Shown here one piece after another: positions 26,326-34,484 of a stretch of DNA of 64,000 nucleotides. Made by a program: the position numbers and the translations under genes. The notes under the pieces were generated by a model, which had not been told where the DNA came from, searched no databases, and saw nothing but the letters and a program-made list of their open reading frames with translations. Numbering within the stretch: position 1 is the first letter of the stretch; every line of letters begins with the position of its first letter. This DNA comes from Saprospiraceae bacterium (GTDB lineage Bacteria; Bacteroidota; Bacteroidia; Chitinophagales; Saprospiraceae), in assembly GCA_041392805.1 (NCBI GenBank), contig JAWKLJ010000001.1, positions 62,001 to 126,000 of the forward strand, written 5' to 3'.

Positions 26326-27498
26326 ATGTCGAATCAACCAGCTACCAACCAGTTCTATGGCGACCTGCCGGTCTATGAGCTCCCGGCCAGTCAGCTCATC
26401 GCCCGCCGGGAATACTTCCGGCCGGTGCCTGAGGACTGGCACGTCATCGTCACGGATATCCAGCATTCCACCCAGGCGGTACTGAACGGCCTGCAACAGG
26501 TGGTCAACCTGGTGGCCAGCGGCAGCATCATTGCCGTCCTGAATATCGGTCGGGCCCAGGGCATGGAAATTCCCTTTTTCTTCGGCGGGGATGGAGCGAC
26601 CATGCTAGTGCCTCCTTCGGTACTGGAAAAATGTATGCAGGCCTTGGTCCGGCACCGCGAAAATACGATGCTGAACTACCAATTGAATCTCCGGGTTGGG
26701 CAGGTGCCAGTACGGGAAGTCTATCAAACAGGAGCAGGAATAGTGCTGGCCAGGATGCGCCTAGGCAAAAAGTTTGCTGTTCCGGTAGTGCTGGGAGAAG
26801 GCCTGAAATGGGCCGAACGAACCGTCAAGGCAGGATCGCCTGTAAGTGCCGGCCAGCCGGAAGCGGAATTCCTGCTGAACCTGGAAGGCATGGAGTGCCG
26901 CTGGGACCGTATCAAACCGCCCCAAAATACACCCGAAGTGGTTTGCCTGCTGGTCGAAGCGCGGGATTCGCATCGGCACGCCCCTGTTTTTGCCAAAATC
27001 CTGGAAACCATCGACGCGGTCTATGGTCCGCCGGAAGCCCGCAACCCCATTTCGGTTTCCCGACTCAAACTCAAGGCGACTCCGGCTAAGATAGCTCACG
27101 AAATGCGCGTCAAACTTGGCCGGTTCAACCTGTCCTACCTCCTCGAAAACTTCTTTTATACTTTTTTTGGATTTGTCTATTTCCGGTTTTACCAGACTGG
27201 TCGGACCTACCTTCACCAACTGGTGGAATTAGCCGACACCCTGGTGCTGGACGGCCGGATCAATACCGTCATCAGCGGTACCTCCCAGCAACGGCAGGCC
27301 CTCTGTGAGGCCCTCGAAAAAATGGAAGCCGCTGGCGAATGCTTTTATGGCCTCCACGTCTGCCGAGAAAGCATCATGTCCTGCTACGTCCGCAACCGCC
27401 AAGATGAACACATCCATTTTGTGGACGGCTCCCAGGGTGGCTACACCCAAGCCGCCCGAATCCTAAAAGATAAACTTAGCCGCGCCGCTTCAGGATAG
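26326..27498 (+). CDS. DUF3095-family protein with nucleotidyl-cyclase-like motifs
   Basis: A 390-residue protein that I assign to DUF3095 from its opening (FYGDLPVYELPASQL) and overall pattern. Two short motifs resemble the metal sites of class III nucleotidyl cyclases: VTDIQHSTQAV (Asp44) and FFFGGDGATMLVP (Asp89). The middle carries an Arg-rich beta region, and a hydrophobic aromatic segment FFYTFFGFVYFRFY near 285-300 may bind membrane or protein. Cyclase or diguanylate-type activity is inference only. The coding sequence is distinctly GC-rich compared with all neighbours, including synonymous positions, which suggests recent acquisition. Confidence 0.75.
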   Translation: MSNQPATNQFYGDLPVYELPASQLIARREYFRPVPEDWHVIVTDIQHSTQAVLNGLQQVVNLVASGSIIAVLNIGRAQGMEIPFFFGGDGATMLVPPSVLEKCMQALVRHRENTMLNYQLNLRVGQVPVREVYQTGAGIVLARMRLGKKFAVPVVLGEGLKWAERTVKAGSPVSAGQPEAEFLLNLEGMECRWDRIKPPQNTPEVVCLLVEARDSHRHAPVFAKILETIDAVYGPPEARNPISVSRLKLKATPAKIAHEMRVKLGRFNLSYLLENFFYTFFGFVYFRFYQTGRTYLHQLVELADTLVLDGRINTVISGTSQQRQALCEALEKMEAAGECFYGLHVCRESIMSCYVRNRQDEHIHFVDGSQGGYTQAARILKDKLSRAASG

Positions 27499-27592
27499 CT
27501 CATCGGAATTAACCGATCCTATCGTAAAATTACCATAAATTTGCTGTAAACGCTTTGAACGGTGACCCTCACCCAAACACCTACACACTCCC

Positions 27593-30241
27593 CTACCCCG
27601 CTGCCCCATCAGCCCGCCGGAAGCCAATCGATTTTTTATTAAAGATGAAATCACTTTTATCCATTTTCAGGCCGATAACATCGTTTAGGGTTAAAATATT
27701 GGGTGGGTTGGCTATTCTTTCTGTCGGGGAAAGGGCTGCCAGGCGCAAATTGTGGGCCTTGATGGCTTCATGAACGATTCCCCTGACTGTTCGAGCATTT
27801 CCAAAGTATTTATCGCGGTAATTGTAAATATAGGAGAGGTAATCTTTTAAGTGTTCCTCAGCCTCTGGTGTCGGGATAATCTGTTCTTCAGACAACATCA
27901 GCAACGCAATCTGATGTAACTCCTGTGGATTATAGTCATCAAATTTGAGGATTTTGTCAAAGCGGGAACTCAAGCCGGGATTCGCCTTCAAGAAAGACTC
28001 CATGTTTTCTGGGTAGCCTGCCACAAAAACAAAAAACAGGCCGCGGTGGTCTTCCATTCGTTTAAGGAGTGTTTGAATGGCCTCATCTCCAAAATCGCCA
28101 TTTGCACCGCTTGATCGCTGGGTAAGGGCATAGGCCTCGTCGATAAACAAAACGCCCCCCATTGATTCGTCTATTTTTTCCGCCGTTTTAATGGCCGTTT
28201 GTCCCACATAACCAGCCACCAGGCCTTGGCGGTCTGTTTCTAGCATATGGCCCCTTTCCAGGATACCTAGTGCTTTATATATTTTGGTTAGGATGCGGGC
28301 GACGGTTGTCTTTCCGGTACCAGGATTGCCGATAAATACCGTATGGAGGTAAAAACTACCTAACACATCTCGTTTGGTTTCTCGATAATATCGAACCAAT
28401 CGAACCATTTCATTGATTTGAGCCTTGGCTCTGGCCATTCCAATTAGCCGATTCAATTCATTGATCGACTCTTCCAACAGTTGTTCGTCGATAGGGATAT
28501 CGGGTAATTCTTTTCGCTCTTTGAAGGCAATTTTCTGAACATCACTCAGCTCTATAAGCGATAATTGCTGTCGGTCAAGGGAACGTGGATTTTCATTGCC
28601 CATGACTCTAAGCCCCAGTGAAATTTTTGATTTCTCTATCAAATCGTAAACGAATCGGGCATTGCCAAAGGACCGGTCACGGGTCCGATAAGCATTCAGG
28701 ATATATTCATCGATCCGCTCCTTCGTTTCTGGTGTTAGCACCACTCCTTTTTCCTTGCAGGCATAACTTGCAATTTGGGCCAATTCCTGCGGAAGGTAAT
28801 CGGGGAATTCAAAATGCAGTTTAAACCTTGATTTAAGGCCGGGATTTGAATTCAGGAAGTTTTTCATTTCTTTTGGATATCCCGCCACGATCACGGCGAG
28901 GTCGCCCGGGCCATTGGACATCTCCTTTACCAATATTTCTATGACTTCTCTTCCAAAATCCTTGGAGTCATCGTTGGAACGAGCCAAGGAGTAGGCCTCA
29001 TCGATAAAAAGTACCCCTCCCCTTGCCTTCTCAATGGCGTCCTTCACTTTAGGCGCCGTTTGTCCTATGTATTCTCCCACTAAATCTACCCGATCAACCT
29101 CATGAACATGCCCTTTGGTAAGCAAACCCATCTTTTTGTACAGTTTACCCATCATACCGGCTACTGTCGTTTTGCCCGTCCCAGGATTGCCAATAAAAAC
29201 AGAGTGAACATTTATTTCTTCTTTTTCCTCAAAACCTTTCTCTTTTCTCAATTGAAGAAACTGAATGTATTTGGCATGATTTCTCACTTGCTCTTTTATA
29301 CTTTGTAGCCCAATGAGCGCATCCATGCGTTCCATGAGTTCATCAAAGGTTTGGGGAATATCTTCCACAGGGGTAAGCACCACCGGTGCATGTTTATTCG
29401 GTAGCAATACCCCGGCAATCCCTTCCTCAAAATCATCTCCGATGGTAAACGGTATTACAGCGAGGAGTTTATCCATGAAAACGATCTCTGCGGAGTATTC
29501 ATCTACGCGCCAGGAACCTTTTACATTGGAGCCCCACCCTGCCGTTATCTTGATATAGTCATCTTTTTTCTCCAGACGTTGCAAACGTACGACCTGCCCC
29601 TTCAGTTCCCTCGCATTGTTGTAGAATTTTATAAACAATTCGCAATGCCAAGGCTTGGCTGTACATAGATTTTTGAGTAATATTTCGACATAAATATAGC
29701 GGGTTTCCTCACAATTAAATTGCGTATAATAGCGGCGATCATCCTCCAATACATCGTCATAAGGGCCCTCGTAAAGCTTGAGAGACTCCAAGCTAAGATA
29801 GCCATTTTGCTCCCCTAACATCTCACCAGAGGCTTCTTCTACATAAAAATACTTAGAGGCCAATTTTTCGCCATCGATATGAGCCTCCCAATAGTAGGTG
29901 CCCTTTTTCCAAAAAGCGCCTTCGGTCTTATTTCCCCACCCTTCACGAATATATACGACACTATCATATTTGCTGACTTTGCGTCGCAATGGCAACAAAC
30001 AAAGTTCTTTTTTTCCCTTTTTCAAAGCATAACAACGCAGTTCCACCTCAATCTCCCAATCCTCAAAATCGAAATATTTATTGTAAAAAGACAGTTCTGC
30101 ATAAATATAACTCGCCTCAAATCGATCAAATACCTGTCGATATTTCTTTTTGTTATCAGCTAACCATTCGGTAGAAGAATAGACTTTCAACTCTTTAAAC
30201 TTGTACTTCTTAGCGTCCGGTTGCGGAAACTCAAATGCCAT
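27593..30241 (-). CDS. Double AAA+ ATPase of CbbX/SpoVK type with duplicated N-terminal domain
   Basis: An 882-residue protein. Residues 41-136 and 176-268 are two copies of an unrecognised beta-rich domain sharing YIYxE, a later W..E, and GWG..xxG.(F/W) patterns. Two CbxX/CfqX AAA+ modules follow. Module 1 has Walker A GNPGTGKT (351-358) and Walker B LFIDE (411-415). Module 2 has GNPGTGKT (638-645) and LFIDE (698-702). Both keep VAGYP sensor and NPGLxSRF arginine regions, so both look active. Family members remodel protein complexes, e.g. Rubisco activase CbbX. The last eight codons lie in GC-rich sequence shared with the neighbouring patch. It is divergent from the Clp-like gene. Confidence 0.9.
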   Translation of the reverse strand: MAFEFPQPDAKKYKFKELKVYSSTEWLADNKKKYRQVFDRFEASYIYAELSFYNKYFDFEDWEIEVELRCYALKKGKKELCLLPLRRKVSKYDSVVYIREGWGNKTEGAFWKKGTYYWEAHIDGEKLASKYFYVEEASGEMLGEQNGYLSLESLKLYEGPYDDVLEDDRRYYTQFNCEETRYIYVEILLKNLCTAKPWHCELFIKFYNNARELKGQVVRLQRLEKKDDYIKITAGWGSNVKGSWRVDEYSAEIVFMDKLLAVIPFTIGDDFEEGIAGVLLPNKHAPVVLTPVEDIPQTFDELMERMDALIGLQSIKEQVRNHAKYIQFLQLRKEKGFEEKEEINVHSVFIGNPGTGKTTVAGMMGKLYKKMGLLTKGHVHEVDRVDLVGEYIGQTAPKVKDAIEKARGGVLFIDEAYSLARSNDDSKDFGREVIEILVKEMSNGPGDLAVIVAGYPKEMKNFLNSNPGLKSRFKLHFEFPDYLPQELAQIASYACKEKGVVLTPETKERIDEYILNAYRTRDRSFGNARFVYDLIEKSKISLGLRVMGNENPRSLDRQQLSLIELSDVQKIAFKERKELPDIPIDEQLLEESINELNRLIGMARAKAQINEMVRLVRYYRETKRDVLGSFYLHTVFIGNPGTGKTTVARILTKIYKALGILERGHMLETDRQGLVAGYVGQTAIKTAEKIDESMGGVLFIDEAYALTQRSSGANGDFGDEAIQTLLKRMEDHRGLFFVFVAGYPENMESFLKANPGLSSRFDKILKFDDYNPQELHQIALLMLSEEQIIPTPEAEEHLKDYLSYIYNYRDKYFGNARTVRGIVHEAIKAHNLRLAALSPTERIANPPNILTLNDVIGLKMDKSDFIFNKKSIGFRRADGAAG

Positions 30242-30643
30242 ATGCTAACTACTTAAGTGATGTTATAATGAATCAGTATTATACATACTATTTAACTTGT
30301 GTGCAAATAAATATACGAACAAGGCTGTAATTTGGTACATTTTTTCATAAAAAAGAAACAGGGTGAAAATGCTTTGGCCGCTTTGCAAAAGACGTATTAT
30401 CTCCTGCGGAACAATATATAGCAGTGAAGGCTGTAGTGGTGGGTAAGCAAAATTAGATATAAAAAAGGTACCGAAGTCGAAAACTCCGAGTACCTTAAAA
30501 CCACCTATCTATACTTTGGTATTTTTTTTTCTACACCCAGAACAATGGAATATGGGCTTTGTTTATTTTTTTCTTGTATTTTAAGGCCGCTTTTAACAAA
30601 ATGTCAAAAGCTGTCCTTTTAACATTTAGCGTGCCGCCCATTC
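30242..30643. other. Intergenic region between two divergent AAA+ genes
   Basis: About 400 AT-rich bases with no gene. Its central part (30420-30530) can fold into alternative hairpins ending in a nine-U tract on the plus strand. No TAnnTTTG box matches exactly; near matches lie around 30328. No other plus-strand gene reads into this U-tract, so a plus-strand transcript must start inside the region. Confidence 0.5.
30465..30530 (+). promoter_or_regulatory. Attenuator-like pair of exclusive hairpins upstream of the Clp-like gene
   Basis: Hairpin A pairs AAGGTAC (30465-30471) with GTACCTT (30490-30496). Hairpin B pairs TACCGAAG (30469-30476) with CTTTGGTA (30514-30521, one G-U) and is followed directly by nine U (30522-30530). 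The left arms overlap, so A and B exclude each other, as in an antiterminator/terminator pair. The Clp-like start is 113 bases downstream. On the minus strand hairpin A also has a short U-run. Confidence 0.45.
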
Positions 30644-33600
30644 ATGGCCAACATTAGTATACAATTGCCAACACTTATTCAGGATGTGATAGTAGAAGGA
30701 ATGCCTCAGTACTATCTCAGGCCTTTATTTGCATCCTACCCCTTTGTCACGCATCGACGATACAACCTGGCTATTACCCAATACCAAAAAGAGGTGAAGT
30801 TGTCCTTCAAGGGGCTGAGCCTCAATAGAGACAATATGGACCGGGTGCTGTGGTTTCTTTTTTCTCCGGTCATTCATTACCAAAGGCTGCCTATTTCCTT
30901 TACCATCGGTGGTCAGTTTATTCAGGGTGACCTAAGTATGATTCGGTTCGAGTTAAAAGGCTATACCTTTATTGGCTTTCCGGCCCTCAACAATTACCTC
31001 TTTATGCTGGATCAAACCAATCTCCGGCAAGAGGATTATATAAAAGAAGCGGAAACAAGGGCCAAAAAATTGTTGCGGCATTTCAAACAAGAACAAGCTA
31101 AAAACTTTGATCCTAATCAATACTATGCGGGAAAAAAAGAATTCATCACCAAAGTCCCCATCAACATAAGGGTTGGGCAAAGCCCTTTTAAATTTGATCG
31201 GCGACAAGAGGATTGGTTTTTTTCCAGACTTAACCAACACGAAGATTTTGATGGCGCTACCGAAATTGAAAAAATTGGCCAGGACCTCAATGCCCGTTAT
31301 CCGAGTGAACTTGATCGCGCTTATTACCAGGACGGGCTCGTCGACCAATTATATCCAATTATTTTTAAAAAAACCAACACCTCTCTAGCCATTGTCGGCC
31401 CGCCTGGTGTCGGTAAATCCACGATTATTCAAGAGACCTTATACCGTTATCTATCTCACTATTATGAGCGCCGAAAAGGGCGTGCCCAAAGGTTATGGCT
31501 AATTGACCCTAACCGTATCATTTCAGGTATGATGTATGTGGGAATGTGGCAAAAAAGGCTGGAATCCATTATTCAATATATCCGAAAACCAGAAGAGAAG
31601 TCAAAACAATCTGATACACTGATCGTTTCTAATCCGGTCGCTTTACTTCGCATTGGGAAATCCGCCAACAACAATATGACGCTGGCCGATGTTTTCAAAC
31701 CCTATTTGGAAAAAAGAGAACTTCAGCTAATCATTTTAGCGAGTCCGGAGGAATGGAAGGTCATCCAGGAGCAAGATCGCAGGTTTAGCGATTTGTTTCA
31801 ATTGATCCGAGTCTCTGAGCCGGATACCCTTACTGCCACCAAGATCATCCTCCAGCAGCGCAAACACCTGGAATTCGAAAACGGAACAACGATCACGATA
31901 AAGGCGATCCATCAGTTGCTCGACATCCAACGCAATTACCTCAAAAACAAGCCATTGCCAGGCAGTGTCATGAGCCTGCTCAAACAAATAGCGACCAAAT
32001 ATCGCTACGGGCAAGTAGATGCGCAGGAAATCCGAGAAGAATTTAACGCCTTCAGTGGGCTCAGGGAACAAATATTTGATACGGGGACCATCATTGAAGA
32101 GAATGAGATCGATCAGCTCTTTGCCAGGGAACTAGTGGGCCAACCCCATGCCGTCAAGGCATTAGCTGATGTGGTGCACTTGCTAAAAGCCAAACTCAAC
32201 AACAGCAATGAGCCCATTTGTTCCTTGCTGTTCGTTGGCCCTACTGGCGTGGGTAAAACCCATGCCGCCAAAGTGTTGGCGAACTACCTCACGGGAAGTG
32301 AGCAGCACCTGATACGCTTTGACATGAATGAATATATTGACGATGGGGCGGCAGAACGGCTCATTGGCGATTATTCAAACCCCGAAGGGCAATTGACAGG
32401 CGAAATCAGGTACCGCCCATTTGGCATTTTATTGTTAGATGAAATTGAAAAAGCCCACCCAAAAGTCCATGACTTATTACTCCAGGTACTGGATGCAGGT
32501 CGGCTCACCGATAGCCTGGGGAGGACGGTAGATTTTTCTAATATTATCGTTATTATGACCTCTAACCTGGGGGCCCAGGAGGTCAACCGACAGCTGGGAT
32601 ATGTCGATAATAGCCAACAGGATGAGGCTATTATTTTAAGATCCATAGAGGCACATTTCAGGCCCGAATTCGTTAATAGGATCCGAAAAATTGTTTTCTT
32701 CAATCCCTTACAGCAGGAACACATCCTTGGAATTGCGCAGTTGCAGATTAGAGAGCTACTTCAGCGCGACGGCTTTGTTAGACGGACTACCATCCTTAAT
32801 ATTTCGCAAAACGCATTGGAGTGGGTCGCCAGAAGAGGTTTCCATGCCCGAATGGGGGGACGAGCCTTGAAGCGACAGATAGAGCGAGACTTAACGTCGC
32901 TTTCAGCAGAGCAATTGATAGCAGCGTACCATAACAATCCGATTATTTTTGATATCCACCTCAAGGACGGGCATCTGCATCCACAGATTAGTACCCTTGC
33001 CTTTGTTTCTAATGTGGAAGAAGATTGGTTGCCCACCCTGCCCTCTGTCACAGAAGGAGGACGATTTTATGCCAAATTGCTCAAGCATATTGAGAAATTA
33101 GAAAAAGACATTGACGACCTGGAAAAATACCTTCCGCCCCGGCAGGAGGGCATGATTATTATCGGAGAAGGGACTTTGGATTGGCAATATTATGGCTTCA
33201 AAGCCAAGGTGAGTGAAACGAAAGAGTTTATTCAGACCATTATGCTGGGATTCAGCGACAAGTACTTCATTGAAAGTCCAGCCAACCCGCTCCGCCTCAA
33301 ACCCGCCGTAAAACCACGAAAGGATTGGTCGAAAGGCGTAAGGGAAAATTTCAAAGATCGCTTGTTTCAAAAGGAAGCCCTGCAGGAAATCAGCGAGGCC
33401 TATCAATATGCCACGGCTCAGTTTGACAACCTGAAGTCAGAATTCATTAATAATTACCTCAAGGTGGCTTTTTTGCTATTGAGTGGCAGAGGCTTTTTGA
33501 GGCGGCAAATAGAACAAGTGAGCCTTCATTTTGACTCCTGTATCACGGGATTAGGAGAGGCGGAAACGACCTTTTTGTGTAATTTATATGCCAAACTATT

Positions 33601-33934
33601 GAAGCTGCTTGATATCCATTTCGAGATTAGTGAGAACAAAAAAAGCATCCTCGCAGAAGGATATGCCTTGGTTGAAATGCTTGGGGCGGAGGAGGGCATT
33701 CAATTGTTTTATGTGGCCCATCAAAATCCGCTTCCCATCAGAATGTGGTTGGAAAAAAACCAAACACCGGTCTCAAAGGTAGCAAGTTATAAAGTAATCC
33801 GTATTTTTGATGGTTCAAATACAATGACGGACCTTCGTTCGGGATTTTCAAATGCGGTAAATATTACCCCACAGGAATTTAAGTTGCTGGTGTACGCTGG
33901 TTTTCCATCAGACCTTAGACAAACATTGCTGTAA
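30644..33934 (+). CDS. Atypical Clp-like AAA+ ATPase with inactive first module and novel flanks
   Basis: A 1096-residue protein. Residues 1-230 do not show the Clp_N repeats. Module 1 has Walker A GPPGVGKST (252-260) and the ClpB/ClpC pore-loop region GMMYVGMWQKRL with its Tyr, but the Walker B that should read FIDE is LIVSN (326-330), so hydrolysis is probably lost. Module 2 is complete: GPTGVGKTH (532-540), LLLDEIEKAHP (597-607), MTSNLGA, and arginine-finger HFRPEFVNRI, with a ClpB_D2-small domain (GFHARMGGRALKRQIERDL). The final roughly 300 residues are an unassigned, partly helical extension. kdsC follows 3 bases later. Confidence 0.88.
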   Translation: MANISIQLPTLIQDVIVEGMPQYYLRPLFASYPFVTHRRYNLAITQYQKEVKLSFKGLSLNRDNMDRVLWFLFSPVIHYQRLPISFTIGGQFIQGDLSMIRFELKGYTFIGFPALNNYLFMLDQTNLRQEDYIKEAETRAKKLLRHFKQEQAKNFDPNQYYAGKKEFITKVPINIRVGQSPFKFDRRQEDWFFSRLNQHEDFDGATEIEKIGQDLNARYPSELDRAYYQDGLVDQLYPIIFKKTNTSLAIVGPPGVGKSTIIQETLYRYLSHYYERRKGRAQRLWLIDPNRIISGMMYVGMWQKRLESIIQYIRKPEEKSKQSDTLIVSNPVALLRIGKSANNNMTLADVFKPYLEKRELQLIILASPEEWKVIQEQDRRFSDLFQLIRVSEPDTLTATKIILQQRKHLEFENGTTITIKAIHQLLDIQRNYLKNKPLPGSVMSLLKQIATKYRYGQVDAQEIREEFNAFSGLREQIFDTGTIIEENEIDQLFARELVGQPHAVKALADVVHLLKAKLNNSNEPICSLLFVGPTGVGKTHAAKVLANYLTGSEQHLIRFDMNEYIDDGAAERLIGDYSNPEGQLTGEIRYRPFGILLLDEIEKAHPKVHDLLLQVLDAGRLTDSLGRTVDFSNIIVIMTSNLGAQEVNRQLGYVDNSQQDEAIILRSIEAHFRPEFVNRIRKIVFFNPLQQEHILGIAQLQIRELLQRDGFVRRTTILNISQNALEWVARRGFHARMGGRALKRQIERDLTSLSAEQLIAAYHNNPIIFDIHLKDGHLHPQISTLAFVSNVEEDWLPTLPSVTEGGRFYAKLLKHIEKLEKDIDDLEKYLPPRQEGMIIIGEGTLDWQYYGFKAKVSETKEFIQTIMLGFSDKYFIESPANPLRLKPAVKPRKDWSKGVRENFKDRLFQKEALQEISEAYQYATAQFDNLKSEFINNYLKVAFLLLSGRGFLRRQIEQVSLHFDSCITGLGEAETTFLCNLYAKLLKLLDIHFEISENKKSILAEGYALVEMLGAEEGIQLFYVAHQNPLPIRMWLEKNQTPVSKVASYKVIRIFDGSNTMTDLRSGFSNAVNITPQEFKLLVYAGFPSDLRQTLL

Positions 33935-33937
33935 GTT

Positions 33938-34462
33938 ATGAATCAACTTGAGACTTTCAAAGGCATAAAAACCTTCATCTTTGATGTAGATGGGGTGATG
34001 ACCAATAGTGAATTACTCATTTTGGAGGATGGAAAGTTATTGCGAAAAATGAGTATAAGGGATGGATATGCCTTGAAAATGGCGGTGAATGCAGGCTATA
34101 AAATAGCCGTTATTACTGGAGGAAAATCCGAAGGCGTACGGAGTAGATTGAGGGCCCTCGGGATCGTAGATATTTATCTCGGCTACCAGGATAAGCTAGA
34201 GGCCTATGAAGAATTCATCAATGCCTACGAAATCAATGAGGATACCATCCTCTACATGGGGGATGATATCCCGGATTACCAGGTTATGCGCAGGGTTGGT
34301 TTTCCCACCTGCCCCCAAAATGCGGCAACGGAAATACTTCAACTCTCCCAATACGTTTCTCCTTACAACGGGGGGGAAGGTTGTGTGAGAGACGTAATAG
34401 AAAAAGTACTAAAATTGAACTATCAATGGCCCATTGGCTTGGGTCAGGATGAAGAGGAATAA
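33938..34462 (+). CDS. kdsC: 3-deoxy-D-manno-octulosonate 8-phosphate phosphatase, KdsC family
   Basis: A 174-residue cap-less (C0) HAD phosphatase that releases Kdo from Kdo-8-phosphate in lipopolysaccharide synthesis. Motifs: FIFDVDGVMTNSE (nucleophile and acid Asp), VITGGKSEGVRSRLRALG, YLGYQDKLEAYEE (Lys) and YMGDDIPDYQVMRRVGFP. Length is the family norm. Start is 3 bases after the Clp-like gene and it is followed by UbiA-type and maf genes. Confidence 0.93.
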   Translation: MNQLETFKGIKTFIFDVDGVMTNSELLILEDGKLLRKMSIRDGYALKMAVNAGYKIAVITGGKSEGVRSRLRALGIVDIYLGYQDKLEAYEEFINAYEINEDTILYMGDDIPDYQVMRRVGFPTCPQNAATEILQLSQYVSPYNGGEGCVRDVIEKVLKLNYQWPIGLGQDEEE

Positions 34463-34484
34463 GCGGGCTAACAAGGTAAAAAGA

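Noticed and set aside
26631..27219. Long alternative frames inside the DUF3095 gene on both strands
   Set aside because: High GC suppresses stop codons in other frames; the DUF3095 frame alone matches a known family.
27502..27517. ATCGG-AATTAA-CCGAT hairpin as terminator between DUF3095 and AAA+ genes
   Set aside because: Only 5 bp and no U-tract on either strand; too weak to call.
30420..30530. 6S RNA or other known small RNA in the AAA+ intergenic region
   Set aside because: I could not find the closed-stem / large internal bubble layout of 6S RNA, nor SRP or tmRNA motifs. Kept only as an attenuator-like structure.
30644..33934. ClpV of a type VI secretion or contractile injection system
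   Set aside because: No sheath, tube, baseplate or spike genes are nearby and the N-terminus lacks the ClpV pattern; NBD1 Walker B is also lost.
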